From: Rhodobiaceae bacterium
GTDB taxonomy: Bacteria; Pseudomonadota; Alphaproteobacteria; Rhizobiales; Tepidamorphaceae
Reading direction: 5' to 3'
DNA: 64,000 nucleotides
NCBI GenBank assembly: GCA_020637855.1
Contig: JACKJR010000004.1
Coordinates: 124,001 to 188,000 of the forward strand
Positions 38,435-47,368 of the stretch are shown one piece after another (position 1 is the first letter of the stretch; every line of letters starts with the position of its first letter). The position numbers and the translations under genes were made by a program. Under the pieces are notes generated by a model that saw only the letters and a list, made by a program, of their open reading frames with translations, did not search any database and was not told where the DNA came from.

Positions 38435-39355
38435 ATGATGCTCGATGGCACAACCACCAGCCGTTCGGCATGTTCCGCCATGACGGCCAACGATAGCGCG
38501 ATGACAGAAATCCGTTCCAACACACTCGACGATTACACCCGCGTGCGTCGGGCGGTCCGTTTCTTGACCGAGAACTGGCGTGACCACCCCGACCTCGACA
38601 CGATCGCGGATGAGATGGGTCTCAACCCGACACAGGCGCAGAAGCTGTTCCACCGCTGGGCGGGGCTGACGCCGAAACAATTCGTGCAGGCGATTACGCT
38701 GGATCATGCGCGCAGCCTTCTGGCGGAGCACGAGACAGTGCTCGACACCGCTTACGACGTTGGCCTGTCGGGCCCGGGGCGACTGCATGATCTCTTCGTC
38801 ACCCACGAGGCGATGACGCCGGGCGAGTACCGCAATCGCGGTGCCGGCGTGGAAATCGCATACGGCTTTCATCCCGGACCATTCGGGTTGGCGCTCGTCA
38901 TGGCGACGCCGCGGGGCCTGTGCGGCCTTGCCTTTTGCGATGGCGAGGAGGGGAAGGCGGAGGCGCTTGCCGACATGACGCGGCGCTGGCCGGCTGCCGA
39001 TTTCGTCGAGGATCAGGCCCGCACCACGCCCTATGCCGCGCGCATCTTTGATGCTGATAGCTGGTCTCCGGACACACCATTGCGTGTCGTCATGATCGGA
39101 TCGGATTTCGAGGTTCGCGTCTGGGAGACGCTACTGAAGATCCCCTTCGGCAAGGCAACGACCTATGGCGACATTGCCCGCCATCTCGGCAAGCCGAACG
39201 CGGCGCGCGCCGTCGGGGCGGCAGTCGGGCGCAATCCGATCTCCTTCGTCGTGCCCTGTCACCGCGTGCTCGGCAAGTCCGGTGCGCTGACCGGCTATCA
39301 CTGGGGCCTGACGCGCAAGCGCGCCATCCTCGGCTGGGAAAGCGGACTGGTCTGA
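38435..39355 (+). CDS. Ada-like methylated-DNA-[protein]-cysteine S-methyltransferase with AraC domain
   Basis: A 306-residue fusion. The N-terminal half is an AraC-type helix-turn-helix (DLDTIADEMGLNPTQAQKLFHRWAG). The C-terminal half is an O6-alkylguanine methyltransferase with KIPFGKATTYGDIA and the acceptor cysteine in FVVPCHRVLGKSGALTGYHWG. The N-terminal zinc-binding methylphosphotriester domain of E. coli Ada is absent, so it can repair O6-methylguanine but not sense DNA methylation through that cysteine. GGAG precedes the ATGATG start at eight bases. A REP-like palindrome follows its stop. Confidence 0.93.
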   Translation: MMLDGTTTSRSACSAMTANDSAMTEIRSNTLDDYTRVRRAVRFLTENWRDHPDLDTIADEMGLNPTQAQKLFHRWAGLTPKQFVQAITLDHARSLLAEHETVLDTAYDVGLSGPGRLHDLFVTHEAMTPGEYRNRGAGVEIAYGFHPGPFGLALVMATPRGLCGLAFCDGEEGKAEALADMTRRWPAADFVEDQARTTPYAARIFDADSWSPDTPLRVVMIGSDFEVRVWETLLKIPFGKATTYGDIARHLGKPNAARAVGAAVGRNPISFVVPCHRVLGKSGALTGYHWGLTRKRAILGWESGLV

Positions 39356-39361
39356 CCCGGA

Positions 39362-39408
39362 GCATCGTTGCGAAAAAGTGGATACCGGTTTTTCGCGAAA
39401 AACGATGC
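39362..39408. repeat. REP-like palindrome, copy 1
   Basis: The arms GCATCGTT and AACGATGC pair perfectly; the centre AAAAAGTGGATACCGGTTTTTC is of the form found in the other copies here. It lies between the convergent Ada-like and gpmA genes. Confidence 0.8.
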
Positions 39409-39464
39409 AACCACATAAGAAAAGAGCAAGCGTTCCGTTTCCATCAGAACGCATTTTGCACCGT

Positions 39465-40085
39465 TCAGCTTGCAAGATCCTGTTTGCTGACGATGCCGCC
39501 GGCTCCGTCGAGCCGGTAGATGATCGGTGATCCTGTGGCGAGTTCGCGTTTGACGATCTCCTCGCCCGACAGCCCTTCAAGCTGCATGATCAGGGCCCTC
39601 AGCGAATTGCCGTGCGCGGAAACCAGAACACGCTCGCCTTTCAGCACGCGCGGCAGGATTTCCGCCTCGAAATAGGGAAGCACGCGCTCGGCGGTGTTTT
39701 TCAGGCTTTCGCCGCCGGGTGGCGGCACGTCGAAGGAGCGGCGCCAGACATGCACCTGTTCCTCGCCCCACTTCTCTCTCGCGTCATCCTTGTTGAGGCC
39801 GGTCAGATCGCCGTAGTCGCGCTCGTTCAGCGCCTGGTCGCGGATCGTTTCCAGATCGCCCTGGCCAAGCTCGTCGAGCATGATGGACAAGGTGCGCTGC
39901 GCCCGCGACAAAGCGCTGGTGAATGCGATATCGAAGGACAGACCGAGCTCTTTCAGCGCCTTGCCTGCGGCGTGGGCTTCCTTCACACCCCGCTCGGTCA
40001 GGCCGGGGTCCTTCCAGCCGGTGAACAGGTTTTTCAGGTTCCATTCGCTTTGCCCGTGACGCACGAGCACAAGGAGGCGTTCCAT
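39465..40085 (-). CDS. gpmA: 2,3-bisphosphoglycerate-dependent phosphoglycerate mutase
   Basis: A 206-residue histidine phosphatase-fold glycolytic enzyme. The phospho-acceptor histidine is His10 in [37 protein letters not shown] and [17 protein letters not shown] complete the active site. It interconverts 3- and 2-phosphoglycerate. It is the shorter form common in Rhizobiales. It lies downstream of dapB in the same direction, but a REP palindrome and a long perfect inverted repeat separate them, so it probably has its own promoter. Confidence 0.97.
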   Translation of the reverse strand: MERLLVLVRHGQSEWNLKNLFTGWKDPGLTERGVKEAHAAGKALKELGLSFDIAFTSALSRAQRTLSIMLDELGQGDLETIRDQALNERDYGDLTGLNKDDAREKWGEEQVHVWRRSFDVPPPGGESLKNTAERVLPYFEAEILPRVLKGERVLVSAHGNSLRALIMQLEGLSGEEIVKRELATGSPIIYRLDGAGGIVSKQDLAS

Positions 40086-40112
40086 GTCGCGTCTCTTTCC
40101 ATAAGATCTAGA

Positions 40113-40157
40113 GCGTGTTCAGGAAAAGTGTGTAGCGGTTTTCCGCCCGGAACACGC
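40113..40157. repeat. REP-like palindrome, copy 2
   Basis: The arms GCGTGTTC and GAACACGC pair perfectly around a centre containing GGAAAAGTGTGTAGCGGTTTTCC. It lies 28 bp upstream of the gpmA start codon and next to the 22-bp inverted repeat. Confidence 0.8.
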
Positions 40158-40169
40158 GGCAAAATAAAG

Positions 40170-40219
40170 GATTAGAGCAAGTGAGGTTTGATGGAGTTCA
40201 AACCTCACTTGCTCTAATC
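40170..40219. repeat. perfect 22-bp inverted repeat at the dapB end
   Basis: The arms 40170-40191 and 40198-40219 are perfectly complementary over 22 bp with a six-base loop (TGGAGT). The right arm includes the stop and the last codon of dapB. In the dapB transcript it would make a very stable hairpin that could stop exonucleases or terminate transcription, though no U-run follows. Confidence 0.9.
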
Positions 40220-41017
40220 GGAAAGGCCGAGCACATCGGCCATCGAATAGTGTCCTGGCTTCTTGTCGAAAGCCCAGAGTGCGGCCTTGACCGCACCACG
40301 CGAAAAAATCGATCGATCCGCAGCGTGATGGGCGAGCACGACGCGCTCGCCGGCGCCGGCAAAGATCGCCTCATGGTCTCCGATGACGCTGCCGCCGCGG
40401 ATCGTGGCAAAGCCGATGTCGCCGCGTCTGCGCGCTCCGGTGTGGCCGTGGCGTGCATAGACACCGTGGTCCTTGAGTGAAATGCCGCGGCCTTGCGCCG
40501 CCGCCTCGCCCAGCATCAGCGCGGTGCCCGACGGCGCGTCGACCTTGTCGCGGTGATGCATCTCGACGATTTCGATGTCGAAGTCGGCATCGAGCGCAGC
40601 TGCCACCTTGCGTGTCATCGCAACAAGCAGGTTGACGCCAAGGCTCATGTTGCCTGCGCGCACGATGCGCGCGTGGCGCGCGGCTGCATCGAGCTTTTTG
40701 ATGTCGCCTTCCGATAAGCCCGTCGTGCCGATGACATGAACGATACGCGCCTGCGCCGCCAGTTCGGCAAAGGCGAGCGTTGCCACGGGCGCTGTAAAAT
40801 CGAGCACCGCCTCGCAGCGGGCAAAACAGGAGATCGGATCGTCGGTAATCGCAATGCCATTGGCGCCAAGGCCTGCGAGCTCGCCGGCGTCTTTGCCCAA
40901 TGCATCCGAACCCTCGCGCTCGATTGCCGCGACGAGTTCGCAAGTCTCGGTTTCGGCAATGGCGCGGATCAGCGCCTGCCCCATGCGCCCGGCGGCGCCG
41001 ACAACGACGAAACGCAT
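40214..41017 (-). CDS. dapB: 4-hydroxy-tetrahydrodipicolinate reductase
   Basis: A 267-residue enzyme of lysine and diaminopimelate synthesis. The NAD(P) motif is [16 protein letters not shown], and the catalytic region is [20 protein letters not shown] with the histidine pair and lysine. The protein ends ADVLGLSD. The last codons form one arm of a perfect inverted repeat. Its product feeds peptidoglycan cross-linking. Confidence 0.98.
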   Translation of the reverse strand: MRFVVVGAAGRMGQALIRAIAETETCELVAAIEREGSDALGKDAGELAGLGANGIAITDDPISCFARCEAVLDFTAPVATLAFAELAAQARIVHVIGTTGLSEGDIKKLDAAARHARIVRAGNMSLGVNLLVAMTRKVAAALDADFDIEIVEMHHRDKVDAPSGTALMLGEAAAQGRGISLKDHGVYARHGHTGARRRGDIGFATIRGGSVIGDHEAIFAGAGERVVLAHHAADRSIFSRGAVKAALWAFDKKPGHYSMADVLGLSD

Positions 41018-41118
41018 GCTGTCCTGTCCTTACAATGCAAGAATATCTGCGCTGCCTATAGCAGGCCGCAGGGGGCGTATAAACCCGACGAAAGGCATGG
41101 GCGTCGGTCAGAACCCGG

Positions 41119-41436
41119 TCAGGTGTCGCCCGGCTGCGGCCCGTCATAGCCTTCGACGATGACCAGATCGCCTTCGGAGGCCCCGAGCCGGAGTTTCATG
41201 GCCGTTTCGTATTCTGGCGAGCGGTAGCAGTCGAGAGCTGCCTTGTAGGTGGGAAATTCGATCACGACATTGCGCGACCGCGCCGTGCCCTCGACGCTTT
41301 CATATGTGCCGCCGCGCGTCAGGAACCGCGCGCCATATTTCGAAAATGCCGCGGCATTGGCCGCGACATAGGTTTTGTAGGCGTCAAGGTCCGAGACATC
41401 GACCCGTGCAACCCAGTAGCCCTTCGGTTCCGCCAT
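41119..41436 (-). CDS. DUF1330 protein
   Basis: A 105-residue ferredoxin-like (dimeric alpha/beta barrel) protein. Motifs are KGYWVARVDVSDLDAYKTYV, FLTRGGTYESVEG, VIEFPTYKAALDCYRSPEY and a C-terminal VIVEGYDG, all usual for DUF1330. The biochemical role is not known. It lies between pyrF and dapB in the same direction, 57 bp after pyrF. Confidence 0.88.
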   Translation of the reverse strand: MAEPKGYWVARVDVSDLDAYKTYVAANAAAFSKYGARFLTRGGTYESVEGTARSRNVVIEFPTYKAALDCYRSPEYETAMKLRLGASEGDLVIVEGYDGPQPGDT

Positions 41437-41493
41437 GCGCCTGATCCCCCCGTTTGAGTGCGGGGCAGATTATAGCGTTGTGCAGGCGCCGGG

Positions 41494-42210
41494 CTACAGC
41501 GCCGTGGCGATCTCGGTGACGATTTCGGCTGCCGCTGTCGCCGGATCGCGGCTTTGGGTGATCGGGCGCCCGACGACGAGATAGTCCGCACCGGATTTGA
41601 TTGCCGATGCTGGTGTGGCCACGCGCTTCTGGTCGCCCGTATCGCTTCCCGTGGGCCGCACGCCCGGCGTGACGATGGTCAGCGAGGTGCCGGTCTGCGC
41701 ACGCACCGCCGCCACCTCCTTGGGTGAGCACACGATGCCGCCCATGCCGGTCGCGGCGGCCGATTTCGCCCGGTTGATGACGAGCGCTTCCGGCGCATCG
41801 ACATATCCGGCCTCGGCAAGATCGGCGGTGTTGAGCGAGGTCAGCACCGTGACGCCGAGCAGGCACAGCTTGCTGTCGCCGAGACCTGCGACGGCGGCGC
41901 GCATCGCTGCCGGGTAGGCGTGTACGGTCAGGAAGGCAAAGCCCTGGTTAGCGGCATTCTCGACAGCCTTCGTCACGGTGTTGGAGATGTCGAGCAGCTT
42001 CAGGTCGAGAAAAACATTATGCCCGTCGGCGGCAAGATCGCGGGCAAGATCGATACCCCCGCTCATGGCGAGTTCCAGGCCAATCTTGAAGACGCCGACG
42101 TGACCGGTAAGCGAACCGGCGAGGCGCTCCGCCGTTGCGGTATCGGGCACATCGAGCGCGACGATAAGCCGATCGCGGGCGGACAGGGATGTGATATTCG
42201 CGCTGCTCAT
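41494..42210 (-). CDS. pyrF: orotidine 5'-phosphate decarboxylase
   Basis: A 238-residue TIM-barrel enzyme for the last step of UMP synthesis. DRLIVALDVPD opens the barrel, the catalytic D-K-D network is in FLDLKLLDISNTV, and VTPGVRP and YLVVGRPIT are the phosphate-binding ends. It lies nine bases downstream of the methyltransferase gene and probably shares its transcript. Confidence 0.97.
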   Translation of the reverse strand: MSSANITSLSARDRLIVALDVPDTATAERLAGSLTGHVGVFKIGLELAMSGGIDLARDLAADGHNVFLDLKLLDISNTVTKAVENAANQGFAFLTVHAYPAAMRAAVAGLGDSKLCLLGVTVLTSLNTADLAEAGYVDAPEALVINRAKSAAATGMGGIVCSPKEVAAVRAQTGTSLTIVTPGVRPTGSDTGDQKRVATPASAIKSGADYLVVGRPITQSRDPATAAAEIVTEIATAL

Positions 42211-42218
42211 TCAGTCAC

Positions 42219-42824
42219 TCAAGCGCTGGGGCGGCGGTAGGTCCACACCCGCGCGGGCGGGAGGTTGCGCCACACCCACTTCGAGACGTCGATTGTATAG
42301 TCGCCATGGCCCATGGGTACCGGCGGTACCAGCGCGTAGGAGAACTGAACGATCGGCTTGCCCGGATCGAGCGCTTCGAGGCAGTCGTTGATCAGCCGCA
42401 CCCGCTGCGGCAGCGGCCGGGTGAACAGAGGCAGGCCGGTGACGACACCGGCAAGTTGCGGATTGCCGAGATGGCGCAAGTGATTGCGAAGCTGGTAGGC
42501 ATCGCCGCGCAGCACCGTGACGCCGGGAAACGCCTCCTTGAGTATGCGGCAGAACTTCGGGTTGAACTCGACAAGCACGAGCCGTGAAGCGTCGAAGCCG
42601 CGCTCGATCAGCGCTCGGGTGATAACCCCGGTGCCCGGTCCAAGCTCAATGAGGATGCCGGGATGGTCGGGATCGACCTCTTGCGCCATGCGGTTGGCGA
42701 GTTCACGGCTGGACGGGCTGACGGCACCGGTGCGCAATGGAGCGGATGCCCAGGATTTGAGAAAACGAAGATCCTCGACGAACTGATCGCGCTTGCGTCT
42801 GTTTGCGGTCGTGTGATGCTGCAT
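42219..42824 (-). CDS. class I SAM methyltransferase (PmtA-like)
   Basis: About 201 residues. The SAM-binding motif is LIELGPGTGVITRALIERG, and motif II is RLVLVEFNPKFC. The N-terminal FLKSWASAPLRTGAVSPSSRELA and the C-terminal VWRNLPPARVWTYRRP resemble the rhizobial phosphatidylethanolamine N-methyltransferase PmtA and its close paralogues. It might methylate phosphatidylethanolamine toward phosphatidylcholine, or be a related enzyme of unknown substrate. ATG 42824 is preferred; an upstream in-frame start at 42854 exists. It is cotranscribed with pyrF. Confidence 0.8.
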   Translation of the reverse strand: MQHHTTANRRKRDQFVEDLRFLKSWASAPLRTGAVSPSSRELANRMAQEVDPDHPGILIELGPGTGVITRALIERGFDASRLVLVEFNPKFCRILKEAFPGVTVLRGDAYQLRNHLRHLGNPQLAGVVTGLPLFTRPLPQRVRLINDCLEALDPGKPIVQFSYALVPPVPMGHGDYTIDVSKWVWRNLPPARVWTYRRPSA

Positions 42825-42970
42825 TCGCCTCTGTCCCCCGCCTTGCTTACGCAAGCGTCAATCCGCCTCGATGTGCTACGGCGTTTTTCGGTTTCTGACA
42901 AGGCAACCGCCATGTCGCACGCCGTATAGGTTTTTCACCGCGATCGCGACGCTTTCATGACCGGTTGCCA

Positions 42971-44110
42971 TCATTCATCGCCCCGGCCCTGAAAAAAATC
43001 CTTCACCCTCGAAAAAAACCCGTGCGCATCCGGAGTGTTCTCGTCCGACGTCGCCTTTTCGAAATCCTGCAGCAGTTCACGCTGCCGTTTGTTCAGGTTG
43101 ACCGGCGTCTCGACGATTGCCTGCACGTAGAGATCGCCGCTCTGGCGCGATCGCAGCACGGGCATACCCTTGCCGGCAAGCCGGATCTGCGCCCCGGTCT
43201 GGGTTCCAGCTGCAATCTTCACAGGCGTACTGCCGCCATCCAGCGTCGGCACTTCGAATGATCCGCCAAGCGCCGCGGTCGTGAAACTGATCGGGACCCT
43301 GCAGAACAGGTCCGCGCCATCGCGCTGGAAAATGTCGTGCGGCTTCACCGAGAGGAAAATATAAAGGTCGCCCGCCGGTCCACCGCGCAGGCCGGCATCG
43401 CCTTCGCCGGAAAGCCGGATGCGGGTGCCGTCTTCGACGCCGGGAGGAATGTTGATCGACAAGGTGCGTTCGCGTGTGACGCGTCCGGCTCCGCCGCAAT
43501 CATCGCACGGCGTGTCGATGGTCTCGCCGCTTCCCCCGCAGCGCGGGCAGGTCCGCTCGATGGAGAAGAAACCCTGGGACGCGCGCACCCGGCCCGCGCC
43601 GCCGCAGCCGCTGCAGGTCGTCGATCCGGTGCCCGGCTTGGCGCCTGTGCCGCTGCAGGCTTCGCAGGCCGCACTTGAAGGCACGCGGATTTCCGCGCTC
43701 TTGCCGGCAAAGGCGTCCTCGAGGCTGATTTCCATATTGTAGCGCAGGTCGGCGCCCCGGCGGTTGTTCTGCCGCGCGCCGCGCCGCCCGCCACCACCCA
43801 TGAGGTCGCCGAAGAGATCGTCGAATATGTCGGCCATGGACGCGCCGAAATCGCCATTGAACCCGCCGGCCCCGGGGCCGCCGTTTTGGAATGCGGCATG
43901 ACCGAAGCGATCGTAGGCAGCGCGTTTCTGCGGGTCCTTCAGGGTCTCGTAGGCGACGTTGACTTCCTTGAAGCGTGCCTCGGCCTCCGCGTCGTCAGGG
44001 TTGCGGTCGGGATGCAGCTGCATCGCGAGCTTGCGGTAGGCCGACTTCAGTGCCGCACCATCCGCATCGCGTTCAACGCCGAGAATTTCATAAAGGTCGC
44101 GCTGAGACAT
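42971..44110 (-). CDS. dnaJ: chaperone DnaJ
   Basis: A 379-residue type I J-protein. The J domain has HPD at residues 33-35 and is followed by a Gly/Phe region. The zinc centre has four CxxCxGxG repeats ([32 protein letters not shown]), and a C-terminal substrate-binding domain ends the protein. It stimulates DnaK ATP hydrolysis and delivers clients. It is 236 bp downstream of dnaK, with a hairpin in the gap. Confidence 0.98.
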   Translation of the reverse strand: MSQRDLYEILGVERDADGAALKSAYRKLAMQLHPDRNPDDAEAEARFKEVNVAYETLKDPQKRAAYDRFGHAAFQNGGPGAGGFNGDFGASMADIFDDLFGDLMGGGGRRGARQNNRRGADLRYNMEISLEDAFAGKSAEIRVPSSAACEACSGTGAKPGTGSTTCSGCGGAGRVRASQGFFSIERTCPRCGGSGETIDTPCDDCGGAGRVTRERTLSINIPPGVEDGTRIRLSGEGDAGLRGGPAGDLYIFLSVKPHDIFQRDGADLFCRVPISFTTAALGGSFEVPTLDGGSTPVKIAAGTQTGAQIRLAGKGMPVLRSRQSGDLYVQAIVETPVNLNKRQRELLQDFEKATSDENTPDAHGFFSRVKDFFQGRGDE

Positions 44111-44300
44111 CGCCTGGCTTTACTGGCTGCCGTGAAGAACCTGCGAAATGACATCGCGGCAAGCACCGCTTGTGCATCCCGCTTGAGATAGTGACGCCTG
44201 TACGCGGAATCCACCCTGTCCACGCCTTGAAGGGCCAGGCTGTGTTAATTCCGCAACGTGCCGGGACTGTCAACGCCCCCGATGGGGCCGGATACGAAAC

Positions 44301-44322
44301 GGGCGGCTTTATTAAGCCGCCC
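44301..44322 (-). terminator. hairpin downstream of dnaK
   Basis: A nine-base-pair perfect stem (GGGCGGCTT/AAGCCGCCC) with a TATT/AATA loop lies 24 bp after the dnaK stop. Only a short T-run follows on the minus strand. It could partially terminate, lowering dnaJ expression relative to dnaK, or protect the dnaK mRNA end. Confidence 0.6.
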
Positions 44323-44346
44323 GCATGCGATTCTGCTTCGGTCCGG

Positions 44347-46251
<1,905 letters not shown>

Positions 46252-46418
46252 GATAACACTCCCAGTGGTTCGGCGGGTCGCGTTCGGCCCTGTGAGGCGC
46301 CTTGCGCAGAATGCGCGGGTTTGCGGCCCCCTTGGGGTTGCAGGAAAACGGCTCCAGGACCCGCAAGCTTGATCGCTTTGTCGGCGACTCAGTCCAACGG
46401 GTCAAGGAGACTTGAGCG

Positions 46419-46449
46419 CTATATAAGAAGCACCGCCTTATGCTGCAAG
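46419..46449 (-). promoter_or_regulatory. candidate RpoH (heat-shock) promoter of dnaK
   Basis: On the minus strand CTTG (46446-46449) is followed after 18 bases by CTTATATAG (46419-46427), close to the alphaproteobacterial heat-shock consensus. The same spacing recurs before hslV. Confidence 0.7.
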
Positions 46450-46489
46450 GCGGTATGAAAGGAAGAATCCGGAGCGCGACTGCGCGACC

Positions 46490-46555
46490 GGCCAACTTTT
46501 TGGCCGCCCCGCGGAGCCGGTGAGCAACGCGAGCTCGGCGTGAGCGAAATAGAAT
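46490..46555 (+). repeat. dispersed repeat, copy 2
   Basis: It shares CCGCGGAGC, a spacer, then GCGAGCTCGGCGTGAGCGAA with the copy at 28617-28668. It ends one base before the alkB ATG, so the repeat provides the region where the alkB ribosome site must lie. Confidence 0.6.
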
Positions 46556-46556
46556 C

Positions 46557-47195
46557 ATGAGTGAAAACATGATTGAGCCCGTTGCGGGCTTGAAATGGTA
46601 TCCCGGTTATCTCGATACGCAGGCGCAGATGTCCTTCGCTGCTGAAATCCGCGAAGTGGTGCGCGCCGCGCCGCTGTTCACCCCGGTCATGCCTAAAACC
46701 GGCAAGCCGTTTTCGGTGCGCATGACCAATTGCGGTCCGCTCGGCTGGGTTTCGGACCGCGACGGGTACCGTTATCAGCCGCATCACCCGAAAACCGGCA
46801 AGCCATGGCCGGATATGCCTGCTGGCCTGCTGCGGCTGTGGCGTGATGTCTCGGGCTACGGGCACCCGCCTCAAGCCTGTCTGGTCAATCATTATGCGCC
46901 TGAAGCGCGGATGGGCCTGCACGTGGACCGCGACGAGAAGGATTTCGATGCCCCGGTCGTTTCCGTTTCTCTCGGCGACACATGTGTCTTCCGTTACGGC
47001 GGCCCGGCCCGCAAGGACCCGACGCGTTCGTTCAAACTTCAATCCGGTGACGTGCTGGTGCTGGGCGGTCCGGCCCGCCTGATCCACCACGGGGTGGACC
47101 GGATATTGCCGGGCACGTCCAGACTGCTATCGGCGCCCGGGCGCATCAACCTGACCCTGCGCCGGGTCGGTCCGGCAGATGATGAGATGATGTAA
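46557..47195 (+). CDS. alkB: AlkB-type 2-oxoglutarate/Fe(II) dioxygenase
   Basis: A 212-residue DNA dealkylase. The iron ligands are His122 and Asp124 in MGLHVDRDEKDF and His178 in RLIHHGVDR. Arg196 and Arg202 in GRINLTLR bind 2-oxoglutarate. FSVRMTNCGPLGWVSD and the LVNHYAPEARMG strand also match E. coli AlkB. It reverses N1-methyladenine and N3-methylcytosine damage. It is divergent from dnaK. An inverted repeat with a T-run directly after the stop may terminate it. Confidence 0.95.
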   Translation: MSENMIEPVAGLKWYPGYLDTQAQMSFAAEIREVVRAAPLFTPVMPKTGKPFSVRMTNCGPLGWVSDRDGYRYQPHHPKTGKPWPDMPAGLLRLWRDVSGYGHPPQACLVNHYAPEARMGLHVDRDEKDFDAPVVSVSLGDTCVFRYGGPARKDPTRSFKLQSGDVLVLGGPARLIHHGVDRILPGTSRLLSAPGRINLTLRRVGPADDEMM

Positions 47196-47231
47196 ATCCG
47201 CGCGAATGGTCGCCGATCGCGTGGATTTTGT
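47195..47231 (+). terminator. possible intrinsic terminator of alkB
   Basis: AATCCGCGCG at 47195 pairs with CGCGTGGATT at 47218 with one mismatch around a 13-base loop and is followed by TTGTT. The stem starts at the last base of the alkB stop codon. Confidence 0.45.
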
Positions 47232-47368
47232 TCAAACACCTGCTTCAGTACGGGCATAACCCCCTCGCGCAATCGTTGTTACGATGAAAGTCTGGCCAGA
47301 ACGGCGGATTTGCGTGAAACTTGTAAAAATCCGCCTGAACTCCACCCGTTGCCCCGGGAGTTGAAATC

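Larger units (their letters stand above)
46252..46556. other. dnaK-alkB divergent intergenic region
   Basis: A 305-bp gap. The dnaK half holds a leader of about 160 bases and the heat-shock promoter candidate at 46419-46449. The alkB half is taken up by the second copy of a dispersed repeat (46490-46555) that reaches to the alkB start codon, so it probably supplies the alkB leader. Confidence 0.6.
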
